From an uncultured Alistipes sp. (GTDB lineage: Bacteria; Bacteroidota; Bacteroidia; Bacteroidales; Rikenellaceae), in the NCBI GenBank assembly GCA_900541585.1, contig UQKD01000004.1, positions 120,606-184,605 on the forward strand: DNA of 64,000 nucleotides. Reading direction: 5' to 3'. Below the pieces are notes generated by a model, which saw only the letters and a list, made by a program, of their open reading frames with translations, was not told where the DNA came from and did not search any database. Below are positions 42,247-53,056 of this stretch, piece after piece (the first letter of the stretch is position 1; every line of letters starts with the position of its first letter). The position numbers and the translations under genes were made by a program.

Positions 42247-44565
42247 ATGAAAAAATTTCTTTTCCTGCTGCTGGCACTCGTACTTTCCGTATCCGTGTCG
42301 TGCAGCGACGACAAGACCGGCGATACCGGCGGCAGTATGCTCTCCGTGACCCCCACGGAGATAGAATTCGAAGCCGCAGGCGGCAGCCGGCTGCTCGACC
42401 TGCGCACCGATGCGGGCGCGTGGTCGCTGACGCAGAGCGACAATACCGCATGGTGCACCCCGGCCCTCGCATCGGGCAAAACCTCCACGTCGTTCGCGGT
42501 CATGGCGACCGCCAACGAGTCGTCGAAACGCTCCGCGACGCTTACCTTCACCGCCCCGGGCTGCGATCCGGTCGTCGTCACCGTGACACAGAGCGGCGAT
42601 GCCTCCCAGGATTTCGAGGGTGAGCAGGTCGTCGCCCAGCCCGATGCGTGGGACAACCGCAAACGCGCCGACATAAGCTACCAGCTGCTAGTATACAGCT
42701 TCGCCGACGGCAACGGCGACAAGGTGGGCGACCTGCCGGGGCTGACCCGGCGGCTCGACTACATCGACGCACTCGGCGCCTCGGCCGTGTGGCTCTCACC
42801 GATCCATCCGGCGGCTTCGTACCACGGTTACGACGTGCTCGACTACGAGGCGGTCAACCCCGCCTTCGGGACGGACGCCGACCTGAGGGCATTCATCGAC
42901 GCGGCCCATGCCCGCGGCATCCGGGTCTACCTGGATTACGTGCTCAACCATACGGGCAAAGACCACCCGTGGTTCAAATCGGCCGCCGCGTCCGAAGGGA
43001 GCCCTTACCGTGACCGCTATATCTTCTCCGAAGACCCGCAGGCCGACATCGCGGCCGGGCGGATCGACCAGATCGCCACGGAAGGCGCCGCAGGCTACGA
43101 TGCCGGACAATGGTTCTCGACCGACACGGGGGCGGGTGCCGCCGGGCGCTTCAAGTTCGTGCTCGACTGGACAAATGCCGACAGCCCGACGGTGACCGTT
43201 ACCGAAACGACCGATGCCGCGGATGCGGACAATACGCAGGGCGGCGCGGACGACAAATACCTCTATTTCGGCAACGGCACGAGCAAACGCTTCTACGCCA
43301 GGGGCGGCAACAGTTACGAACTGACGCTCGACTTCGATTCCGACTGGGGATTCCTCGTCCGCACCTCGACCACGTCGTGGGCCGCAGGCACCAAATACGG
43401 CGCCCCGGACAACCGGACGATCATCCGGTTCGGGGAGCCCTTCACCCTGATGTCGAACCGCTCGGCCGACCCGGCCAACGTGCAGTTCTCGCTGCCGACG
43501 ATGTACCATTCGCACTTCTGGACGGCGGCATTCGCCGACCTCAACTACGGCAAGGCCGCCGAGGCCGAGCAGTCCGGGGCGTTCAAGGCCGTCACCGAAG
43601 CGGCCGACAAGTGGGTACGCATGGGCGTGGACGGGTTCCGCCTCGATGCCGTGAAGCACATCTACCACAACGCCTACAACGACGAGAACCCCACGTTCCT
43701 CAAGAAATTCTACGACCGCATGAACGAGAGCTACAAGGCCGCCGGCGGAGAGGGCGATTTCTACATGGTGGGCGAGATGCTCGACGAAGCGGACAAGGCG
43801 GCACCCTATTACCGGGGGCTGCCGGCGCTGTTCGAATTCACGTTCTGGTACAAGCTCAAATGGGCGCTGCAAAACGGCATCGGATGCTATTTCGTCAAGG
43901 ACATCCTCGACGTGCAGCCCCTCTACGCACAGTACCGCAGCGATTATATCGAAGCCACGAAACTTTCGAACCACGACGAGGATCGCACGGGCTCCGACCT
44001 GGGACAGTCCGCCGAAAAGATGAAGGTGGCGGCCGCCGTGCTGCTCACGGCGCAGGGCGCACCCTACATTTACCAGGGCGAAGAGCTCGGGTACTGGGGG
44101 ACCAAATCCAACGGCGACGAATATGTCCGCACCCCGATCCTGTGGGACAAGGCGGGCAACGAACTGGCTTCGGGAAGCCTCTCGGGCAAGATCGACATGC
44201 AGATGCTGACCCCGGCGATCTCGGTCGAGGCACAGGCCGACGACGACGGTTCGCTGCTCAACCTCTACCGCACGTTCGCCCGGCTGCGCAACACCTACCC
44301 CGTGCTGGCGCAGGGCAAGATGGTCAAACACCCGGTCTACAACGACGGCAACACCTCGCAGCAATCCATCGCAGCCTGGTACCGCGAGCTGGACGGCGAA
44401 CGGATGCTCGTCGTGCACAACTTCGGCCGGGAGGAGCAGATACTGACCCTTACCGACCAACCGGACAAGGCCGTAGGCGTCTCAGGTGAAGTGAAACTTC
44501 AGCGCGGCGACGCTTCGTCGAAACTGCTCATGGGCGCCTGGTCGTCGGTGGTATTCACGCTCTAA
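42247..44565 (+). CDS. susG: SusG-like GH13 alpha-amylase lipoprotein with BACON domain
   Basis: This is a cell-surface endo-amylase that cuts starch for import by SusCD. The 772-aa product has lipobox Cys19 (SVSC), then a BACON domain at about 30-115 (SVTPTEIEFEAAGGSRLLDL ... VVVTVTQSG). The GH13 catalytic domain follows from about 135 (LLVYSFADGNGDKVGDL). Catalytic residues are Asp467 (DGFRLDAVKH), Glu510 (MVGEML) and Asp577 (LSNHDEDR). About 125 residues (roughly 290-415) are inserted in domain B, the place where SusG carries its CBM58. BACON may aid anchoring or glycan contact. ATG 42247 follows the hairpin region. Confidence 0.92.
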   Translation: MKKFLFLLLALVLSVSVSCSDDKTGDTGGSMLSVTPTEIEFEAAGGSRLLDLRTDAGAWSLTQSDNTAWCTPALASGKTSTSFAVMATANESSKRSATLTFTAPGCDPVVVTVTQSGDASQDFEGEQVVAQPDAWDNRKRADISYQLLVYSFADGNGDKVGDLPGLTRRLDYIDALGASAVWLSPIHPAASYHGYDVLDYEAVNPAFGTDADLRAFIDAAHARGIRVYLDYVLNHTGKDHPWFKSAAASEGSPYRDRYIFSEDPQADIAAGRIDQIATEGAAGYDAGQWFSTDTGAGAAGRFKFVLDWTNADSPTVTVTETTDAADADNTQGGADDKYLYFGNGTSKRFYARGGNSYELTLDFDSDWGFLVRTSTTSWAAGTKYGAPDNRTIIRFGEPFTLMSNRSADPANVQFSLPTMYHSHFWTAAFADLNYGKAAEAEQSGAFKAVTEAADKWVRMGVDGFRLDAVKHIYHNAYNDENPTFLKKFYDRMNESYKAAGGEGDFYMVGEMLDEADKAAPYYRGLPALFEFTFWYKLKWALQNGIGCYFVKDILDVQPLYAQYRSDYIEATKLSNHDEDRTGSDLGQSAEKMKVAAAVLLTAQGAPYIYQGEELGYWGTKSNGDEYVRTPILWDKAGNELASGSLSGKIDMQMLTPAISVEAQADDDGSLLNLYRTFARLRNTYPVLAQGKMVKHPVYNDGNTSQQSIAAWYRELDGERMLVVHNFGREEQILTLTDQPDKAVGVSGEVKLQRGDASSKLLMGAWSSVVFTL

Positions 44566-44575
44566 ACGACACGCC

Positions 44576-45913
44576 ATGAAACGCTTGCCCGCATTACTTC
44601 TCGCAATGGTACTGGTTGCCTGCGGCACACGGCCGCAGCAACCGGCCGCCCACCCCGACTGGAGTTACAACTCGGTCGTCTACGAAATGAACGTGCGCCA
44701 GTACACCCCCGAAGGGACGCTGGCGGCGGCCGCACGCCACCTGCCCCGGCTCCAAGAGCTGGGCGTGGACATCGTCTGGCTGATGCCCGTCTACCCCATC
44801 GGCGTCAAGGAGCGCAAGGGAACCCTCGGCTCGTACTACGCCATCTCCGACTACGAAGCCGTCAACCCCGAATTCGGCACGCTGGAGGATTTCGACCGGT
44901 TCCTGGCCGAAGCCCACAGACTCGGGCTGCGCGTGATCCTGGACTGGGTGGCCAACCACACCTCGCCCGATGCCCGCTGGATCGAGGAGCGCCCGACCGA
45001 CTGGTATGTACGTGACTCGCTGGGCAACACCATCGTGCAGTACGACTGGACGGACATCGCCAAGCTCGACTACGGCAACGCGGACATGCGTGCCGCAATG
45101 GCGGCCGCCATGCGTTTCTGGCTCGACCGCGGCATCGACGGATTCCGCTGCGACATGGCGTGCGAGGTACCCATCGACTTCTGGCAGCAGACGCTGCCCG
45201 CACTGCGGAAGGAGTACCCCGGCATCTACCTGCTCGCCGAGGGCGAAGCCCCCGCATTGCACGACGGGGCGTTCGACGCCTCGTATGCGTGGGAGCTGCA
45301 CCACCTGCTGAACGACATCGCACAGGGACGGAAAAGCGCCGCAGACCTGCGTGCCTACGTCGCCAGGGATGCCGCTGCCATGCCGCGCGAGGCGTTCCGC
45401 CTGATGTTCACCTCGAACCACGACGAAAACTCGTGGGCCGGGACGGAATTCGAGCGCATGGGCGACGCGGCACGCGTGATGGCGTTGCTGACCTTCACGC
45501 TGCCCAACGGGCAGCCGCTCGTCTATACCGGACAGGAGATGGGGTTCGACCACCGCTTCGAGTTCTTCGAGAAAGACCCCGTCCTCGCGTGGGAACGCAA
45601 CGGGTTTACGGATTTCTACGCCGCACTGATCCGGCTGCGCCACGAGAACCCGGTGCTCGCAGCCGGGGAACGCGGCGGGCAGGCCGCATACCCGCTCGGC
45701 GAACGAACACCCGACGGCCTGATGCTGTTTTCCCGTACAGCCGGCGGCAACGAGGTGACAGTCGCTGCGAACCTCAGTGCGGAGGAGGTCGCATTCGACC
45801 TGCCGTTCGAGGGCTCGCGCCGCGAGTTCTTCACCGGGAAGGAATACACGGGCGGCACCCGCACCGTGCTTCCCGCATGGCAGTGGCTGGTCTTCGCACA
45901 AGACAGGAGATAA
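44576..45913 (+). CDS. GH13 alpha-amylase family lipoprotein (second amylase)
   Basis: The 445-aa product has lipobox Cys16 (LVAC) and a compact GH13 catalytic domain with no accessory modules. It has YEMNVRQYTPEGT, the conserved VILDWVANHTSPDA, the nucleophile Asp193 in DGFRCDMACE, the acid/base Glu in LLAEGEAP and the third Asp in FTSNHDENSW. A short C-terminal beta domain ends the protein. It probably acts on maltodextrins in the periplasm or at the outer membrane. It is 10 bases after susG, and a repeat-rich gap of 225 bases separates it from the next gene. Confidence 0.9.
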   Translation: MKRLPALLLAMVLVACGTRPQQPAAHPDWSYNSVVYEMNVRQYTPEGTLAAAARHLPRLQELGVDIVWLMPVYPIGVKERKGTLGSYYAISDYEAVNPEFGTLEDFDRFLAEAHRLGLRVILDWVANHTSPDARWIEERPTDWYVRDSLGNTIVQYDWTDIAKLDYGNADMRAAMAAAMRFWLDRGIDGFRCDMACEVPIDFWQQTLPALRKEYPGIYLLAEGEAPALHDGAFDASYAWELHHLLNDIAQGRKSAADLRAYVARDAAAMPREAFRLMFTSNHDENSWAGTEFERMGDAARVMALLTFTLPNGQPLVYTGQEMGFDHRFEFFEKDPVLAWERNGFTDFYAALIRLRHENPVLAAGERGGQAAYPLGERTPDGLMLFSRTAGGNEVTVAANLSAEEVAFDLPFEGSRREFFTGKEYTGGTRTVLPAWQWLVFAQDRR

Positions 45914-45950
45914 AGGTTGCGGACATGCGCCGGGGATGCGCGGAAACAGC

Positions 45951-45983
45951 GCCGGGAACCCGCCGGGAACCCGCCGGGAACCC
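45951..45983. repeat. Tandem repeat, 11-bp unit x3
   Basis: Three perfect copies of GCCGGGAACCC, then degenerate GA(T)AGAACCCGACGGGAA. It lies between the two amylase genes. Confidence 0.9.
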
Positions 45984-46018
45984 GATAGAACCCGACGGGA
46001 ATAGACAGTAAACCATCC

Positions 46019-46077
46019 GAGAAGCACAGGGATGCGCACGAGAAGCACAGGGATGCGCACGAGAAGCACAGGGATGC
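46019..46077. repeat. Tandem repeat, 21-bp unit x2.8
   Basis: GAGAAGCACAGGGATGCGCAC occurs at 46019-46039 and 46040-46060, and its first 17 bases again from 46061. No CRISPR-like spacers: the copies are directly joined. Confidence 0.9.
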
Positions 46078-46138
46078 CCCGGGCGAAACGGGAATCGCTG
46101 GAAACCGATTTTTTGCTAACTTTACAAACGACGATATT

Positions 46139-48031
46139 TTGAACCGATTTTTCATGACACTCGCAGCAGCCGGACTGCTCTCCTGCACAGGGACAGGACA
46201 GTCCGCATTCGACCCCGCCTCGGTGGCAGACGCCTCGGGCGAGGTTACCCGCGTCGAACCCCTCTCGTGGTGGACGGGAATGCAGACCCCGCTCCAGTTG
46301 CTCGTCAACGGGGCCGGCATCGCGGCATACGACATCCGCATCGAAGGCGGACAGGGCGTCGGGGTGAAGGCCCGCCACAAAGCCGACAGTCCCAATTACC
46401 TATTCGTGGACGTGGAGGTGAAACCCGACGCGGAGCCGGGCACCTACCACCTCGTATTCTCGCAGGGGGAACGGCAGTTCAAGGTTCCCTATGAGATCGC
46501 GGCACGCGCCGAAGGCTCGGCCGCACGCAGGAGTTTCACCACGGCCGACATGATCTACCTCCTGATGCCCGACCGCTTCGCCAACGGCGATGCGTCGAAC
46601 GACTCGACACCCCACACGCGGGAGCGCGCCGACCGCAGCGCCTTCTTCGGCCGCCACGGGGGCGACCTGCAGGGGATGATCGACCACCTGGATTACATCG
46701 CAGGGCTGGGCGCCACGGCCGTATGGCCCACGCCGCTGCTGCTGGACGACGAACCCGAAGGTTCGTATCACGGCTACGCCTGCGGCGACTACTACCGCAT
46801 AGACCCCCGGTTCGGCTCGAACGAACTGTATAGGGAGTTCGTCGGCAAAGCCCACGAGCACGGGCTGAAGGTGATTATGGACATCGTCACCAACCACTGC
46901 GGCACGGGCCACTGGTGGATGAAAGACCTGCCTTTCAGAGACTGGATACACCAGTTCCCCGAATACACCGGGACGAACGTCTGCTTCTCGACGAACATGG
47001 ATCCCAACGCTTCGCGCTACGACCTCGACCTGCAGGAGAGCGGCTGGTTCGTGCCGTCGATGCCCGACATGAACCTCGACAATCCCTACGTGCTGCAATA
47101 TTTCAAGCAATGGGCCGTGTGGTGGATCGAGTATGCCGGCCTGGACGGGTTCCGCGTCGACACCTACCCCTACAACGAGAAGGTGCCGATGAGCGAGTGG
47201 TGCGCGGCCGTACGCAGGGAATACCCCGATTTCAACATCGTGGGCGAATGCTGGACGTCGTCGATCCCGCAACTGGCATACTGGCAGGGCGGCAATCCCA
47301 ACAAGGACGGCTTCGACTCGCACCTGCCGTCGATCATGGATTTCCCGCTGCAGGAGGCCATCTGCCGGGCGCTGCCCACCGACTCGCTCCGCTGGGGCGA
47401 GGGCATGACGCGCGTCTACGACTGCCTGTCGCACGATTTCGTCTACCATGACCTGTCGAAAATGATGATCTTCGTCGCCAACCACGACACCGACCGCATC
47501 GGCGACATCGTACGCGGGAACCCCGACCGGCTGAAACTCTCGATGGCGATGCTGGCCACGATGCGCGGCATCCCGCAGATATTCTCGGGCGACGAGATGA
47601 TGTTCACCTCGAAAGACCTCTCGCAGGGACACGGCGGGCTGCGCGTGGATTTCCCCGGCGGCTGGGAGGGCGACGCGGTGAACCTGTTCGACCCGGCGCA
47701 GCGCGATGCCGTACAGGCGGGGCTCTTCGACTACACGCAGCGGCTCTTCCAATGGCGCAAGTCGAAGCCCGTGATCCACAACGGCCGCACGATGCACTTC
47801 CTCTCGCGCGACAACACCTACGCCTATTTCCGTTATGACGACACCGACGCGGTATTCGTCTTCATCAACAACTCGCGGGGCAAGAAACAGGTGCCGTGGT
47901 CGCACTATGCCGAGATCGCCTCGGGGCTGAGCGACGGGCGCAACGTCCTGACGGGCGAAGCCACGAAGGTGGACGATACCACCACGGTCGGCCCGCGGCA
48001 GGCGCTGATCGTAGAATTCAAACGTAAATAA
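46139..48031 (+). CDS. susA: SusA-like neopullulanase / cyclomaltodextrinase (GH13)
   Basis: SusA hydrolyses imported maltodextrins in the periplasm. The 630-aa product begins with TTG (46139-46141), reading MNRFFMTLAAAGLLSC with a lipobox Cys16; the ATG at 46154 would shorten the signal by five residues. Residues 25-125 form the N-terminal cyclomaltodextrinase domain (EPLSWWTGM, VDVEVKPDAEPGTYHL). The GH13 core has MPDRFANGD, Asp in DGFRVDTYPY, Glu in NIVGECW and Asp in VANHDTDR. A C-terminal CMDase-type domain follows. Length and domains match SusA (617 aa). It precedes the GH97 gene by 12 bases. Confidence 0.92.
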   Translation: MNRFFMTLAAAGLLSCTGTGQSAFDPASVADASGEVTRVEPLSWWTGMQTPLQLLVNGAGIAAYDIRIEGGQGVGVKARHKADSPNYLFVDVEVKPDAEPGTYHLVFSQGERQFKVPYEIAARAEGSAARRSFTTADMIYLLMPDRFANGDASNDSTPHTRERADRSAFFGRHGGDLQGMIDHLDYIAGLGATAVWPTPLLLDDEPEGSYHGYACGDYYRIDPRFGSNELYREFVGKAHEHGLKVIMDIVTNHCGTGHWWMKDLPFRDWIHQFPEYTGTNVCFSTNMDPNASRYDLDLQESGWFVPSMPDMNLDNPYVLQYFKQWAVWWIEYAGLDGFRVDTYPYNEKVPMSEWCAAVRREYPDFNIVGECWTSSIPQLAYWQGGNPNKDGFDSHLPSIMDFPLQEAICRALPTDSLRWGEGMTRVYDCLSHDFVYHDLSKMMIFVANHDTDRIGDIVRGNPDRLKLSMAMLATMRGIPQIFSGDEMMFTSKDLSQGHGGLRVDFPGGWEGDAVNLFDPAQRDAVQAGLFDYTQRLFQWRKSKPVIHNGRTMHFLSRDNTYAYFRYDDTDAVFVFINNSRGKKQVPWSHYAEIASGLSDGRNVLTGEATKVDDTTTVGPRQALIVEFKRK

Positions 48032-50239
<2,208 letters not shown>

Positions 50240-50696
50240 CGGGAAATGCCGTGCGGACGGCAATCATGCCGGGGGCCCGCACAGCCGGCGCCGGCGCTGA
50301 ACCCGTACCCCGGCACGGCCGCGGACGGCAGCAGACCGTCCGGCCTCCACTGCCAGCCGGCATGCGGCACTCGGCAATGTCCGGCAACGGAATGCCCGCA
50401 CAGCCCCCTCAAAAAATCCTTTGCCCCTTGTTCCATAGGAACAGGGGCTTTTTATGCGTATTTCTGGTGTGTAATATGGTAAAATTCAACTGTCAACTTA
50501 AAAAATGATATGATCATCTGTAAACCAAAATCAAACCTATGTAAACATTTCGATTTGCGCCCCGTTTCCCTTGATCCCACCCAACCATTTGTATTTCAAA
50601 GGCCTCCACTCATTTTCTTCCCTCCCCTTTATACGCTTCGTTTTGCGCCCGATATATCACTGCCCCTCTGCGAAAGCCGTCATGCGAACACCTCCT
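50240..50696. other. Intergenic stretch between starch and fructan loci
   Basis: The first 180 bases are G+C-rich with several short inverted repeats; the terminator lies at 50423-50453. From about 50454 the composition becomes A+T-rich, marking the left edge of the fructan locus. No gene found. Confidence 0.65.
50423..50453 (+). terminator. Rho-independent terminator after the starch operon
   Basis: Stem GCCCC(T)TGTTCC / GGAACAGGGGC with loop ATA and a one-base bulge, then TTTTT. It is 184 bases after the susB stop. Confidence 0.85.
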
Positions 50697-51596
50697 TCAA
50701 TACTGCGGGGACGACATGCGGGTGTACGCTCTCGGCAGGACGGGCATCGCCCCGTTCTGCGTGCAAACATAAGCCGAAACCTCTACCGCCGTTTTGTGCG
50801 ATTCAGGAATGCTCCGACCCAGAATAATCGACGAAATGAAAGCCGCCGTAAACGAATCGCCAGCACCCACCGTGTCGGCGACCTCCACGACCGGTGTCCC
50901 CTGAAACGAGTAATTTCCCGGCGTAAAGACATAACTGCCGTTGATGCCGCAGGTCAGAATCAGCATTTTCAGATCGTATTTGCCCAACAGCAACCAGCAT
51001 CGGTCTTCCAAATCGAGTCCCGGCCAGTTGAACATATGGCTCACTGTTACGAGTTCTTCATCATTGATTTTTAGTATATTACATCGAAGCATCGAATGTT
51101 CGAGAATCTCCGCGCTATAAAAATTCTGCCGCAGATTCACGTCGAAAACCACCAACGTGTCCTCGCGCTTCGGCATAGCATCGAGGAATCGGTTGAGAGT
51201 CGTGCGCGACACCTCCGAACGCTGGGCCAGCGAACCGAAACATACCGCCCGAGTCTGGCATGCCAGCTGTTCTAATTGCGGCGTGCAGGGAATGTTGTCC
51301 CATGCGACCCCCTCCCTGATGTCATATTGCGGCACGCCCGCACGGTCGATAGAAACCTGTACTGTGCCAGTAGGGTAAGGTACGATTTCGATAACCCGTT
51401 TCAGCCCTTTTTTGTCGAAATTGGCGACAATTTCGTGTCCCAGTTCATCGTCGCCGACGGCACTCACCACGTAGCTTTCCAGCCCGAACTGCGAAACATG
51501 GTAGGCGAAGTTCGCAGGTGCACCGCCGATTTTCTTACCTTCGGGAAACATATCCCACAATGCTTCGCCGATGCCCACTATTTTGTCGGAATTCAT
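50697..51596 (-). CDS. PfkB family fructokinase
   Basis: The enzyme phosphorylates fructose with ATP in the cytoplasm. The 299-aa protein opens IVGIGEALWDMFPEGKKIGGAPANFAYH, given here in part as the N-terminal PfkB sugar-binding region. It has DVNLRQNFY, KINDEELV, and the C-terminal signature DTVGAGDSFTAAF with the catalytic Asp. The locus (GH32, fructose-type permease, fructan sensor) supports fructose over ribose or adenosine. It is the last gene of the minus-strand group; 238 bases separate it from the permease gene. Confidence 0.92.
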   Translation of the reverse strand: MNSDKIVGIGEALWDMFPEGKKIGGAPANFAYHVSQFGLESYVVSAVGDDELGHEIVANFDKKGLKRVIEIVPYPTGTVQVSIDRAGVPQYDIREGVAWDNIPCTPQLEQLACQTRAVCFGSLAQRSEVSRTTLNRFLDAMPKREDTLVVFDVNLRQNFYSAEILEHSMLRCNILKINDEELVTVSHMFNWPGLDLEDRCWLLLGKYDLKMLILTCGINGSYVFTPGNYSFQGTPVVEVADTVGAGDSFTAAFISSIILGRSIPESHKTAVEVSAYVCTQNGAMPVLPRAYTRMSSPQY

Positions 51597-51726
51597 AAGG
51601 TGGTAGTTTTTGATGTGTTATTTTACTCTTTAATGATTATCTCTAAGATTTTACATTCTTAATTGCTTGGTATAAATCTTATCTCTGCTGTTAAAACAAG
51701 TTAACCGAAGAAGGAGGTGAACTATA

Positions 51727-51798
51727 ATGATTATTGAGCCTTCGATGCCCATTTGCGGATTTAGTCCTTCTCTCTTTCAATTGAACATATCCAATTAG
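51727..51798 (+). CDS. Possible 23-aa peptide with strong Shine-Dalgarno
   Basis: A plus-strand ATG at 51727 is preceded by AAGGAGGTGA ten bases upstream, a near-perfect ribosome site. The reading frame gives MIIEPSMPICGFSPSLFQLN and three more residues, then TAG. It is antisense to the gap between permease and fructokinase. No family known; it may be chance. Confidence 0.25.
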   Translation: MIIEPSMPICGFSPSLFQLNISN

Positions 51799-51810
51799 AA
51801 TTTTAAGTTC

Positions 51811-51834
51811 ATGACTTATTAAAGGATAAGTCAT
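51811..51834. terminator. Inverted repeat just after the permease stop
   Basis: ATGACTTAT and ATAAGTCAT pair perfectly (9 bp) around a 6-base loop, directly next to the minus-strand stop at 51835-51837. A T-run follows only on the plus strand, so the terminator role for the permease gene is uncertain. Confidence 0.45.
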
Positions 51835-53022
51835 TTACTCTTTTTTGATTCGAAATGTATAGGCAAGCAGGTAGGCGACGCCTACGGTCATTACAGCAAT
51901 CGCTCCGTACTGGCCGCCCAATGCATCGCTTGCATAGCCCATGGCCAGCGGAAAGACCGTGCCCCCGAAAAGAGCCATAATCATCAGTCCGGAGACCTCG
52001 TTTTTCTTGTCCGGACGGGTATTCAGCGCCTGTGCGAAGATAATTGGGAAAATGTTGGAGTTGCCTAATCCGATCAAGGCAATGCCGGTATACAGCCACG
52101 ACTGCGAGCGGCACGCAAAGAGTAGCATCATGGCGGCCAGCATCATGACGACGCTGATGCCGAAGAAAGTGCGGGCCGAAACCTTGCGGAGCATGAATGC
52201 TCCGAGGAAGCATCCGGCCGTGCGGAAGATGAAGTAGAGGCTCGTCGCGAATCCGGCCGCTTCGAGCGCCATGCCCTGGCGTTCGATCAACAGTTTCGGG
52301 GCGGTGGCATTGGTTCCGACGTCGATGCCGACATGGCAGATGATGCCGAGGAAGCAAAGCAGAATAAACGGATGCCCGAGTAGCCGCAGGCAGGCTCCGA
52401 ATCCCGATGCCTTGTCGGCTTTCTCCTCCTCGATATGGGTCATGCCGAGCGCCGCAATCGAAAGGAGGCAGACCACAGCATAAACCGGAAAGAGCATACG
52501 CCAGCCCAGATCGCCCGTAGGCAGCATCGTCGTGGCGCCCCATGCGGCGATGATGGGGGCAAGGAAGGATGCGATGGCCTTGACGAATTGCCCGAAAGTA
52601 AGCGTCGAAGCCAGATGCGAGGGGGCGATCAGATTGCTGACCAGCGGATTAAGCGAAGTCTGCATCAGGGCGTTGCCGATGCCAAGCATCGAGAAGGCGA
52701 TGAGCATCACGGCGAAACCCTCGCCGAACATCGGCACGATGAGCGACACCAACGTTACGACTAACGAGAGCAGTACGGTGTTCTTGCGCCCGATGCGGTT
52801 CATCAAAAGGCCGGTCGGCACGGAGAAAATCAGGAACCAGAAGAATACGAGCGAGGGAAAAAGGTTGGCCTGCGCATCGGTCAGGCCCAAATCTTTCTGT
52901 ACATAGTTGGATGCCGTGCCTACGAGATCGACGAATCCCATGGCGAAAAAGCAGAGCATCACGGGAATCATCTGCGCCAGCACCGAATGTTTCGGCGGAA
53001 TGGTTGAAGTTTCGGTTTTCAT
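51835..53022 (-). CDS. MFS sugar permease (FHS/fucose-permease type, likely fructose)
   Basis: The 395-aa inner-membrane protein has about 12 hydrophobic segments, the MFS loop LLMNRIGRKNTVLL, and the FHS-type layout starting QMIPVMLCFFAMGFVDLVGT. ICHVGIDVGTNATAPKLLIE in helix 7 is also seen. Context next to GH32 and fructokinase suggests fructose import, as in the B. thetaiotaomicron fructan locus. It starts 34 bases after the GH32 stop, so it is likely co-transcribed. Confidence 0.88.
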   Translation of the reverse strand: MKTETSTIPPKHSVLAQMIPVMLCFFAMGFVDLVGTASNYVQKDLGLTDAQANLFPSLVFFWFLIFSVPTGLLMNRIGRKNTVLLSLVVTLVSLIVPMFGEGFAVMLIAFSMLGIGNALMQTSLNPLVSNLIAPSHLASTLTFGQFVKAIASFLAPIIAAWGATTMLPTGDLGWRMLFPVYAVVCLLSIAALGMTHIEEEKADKASGFGACLRLLGHPFILLCFLGIICHVGIDVGTNATAPKLLIERQGMALEAAGFATSLYFIFRTAGCFLGAFMLRKVSARTFFGISVVMMLAAMMLLFACRSQSWLYTGIALIGLGNSNIFPIIFAQALNTRPDKKNEVSGLMIMALFGGTVFPLAMGYASDALGGQYGAIAVMTVGVAYLLAYTFRIKKE

Positions 53023-53056
53023 GTTTTTTTTGATGTTTGTTACATTTGTTTCCTGA

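Noticed and set aside
46019..46077. Regular 21-bp repeats as a CRISPR array
   Set aside because: Units are directly adjacent without spacers, and no cas genes are present.
50510..50827. 105-codon plus-strand frame after the starch operon
   Set aside because: Overlaps the fructokinase end, lacks a ribosome site and has low-complexity Pro/Ser/Cys content.
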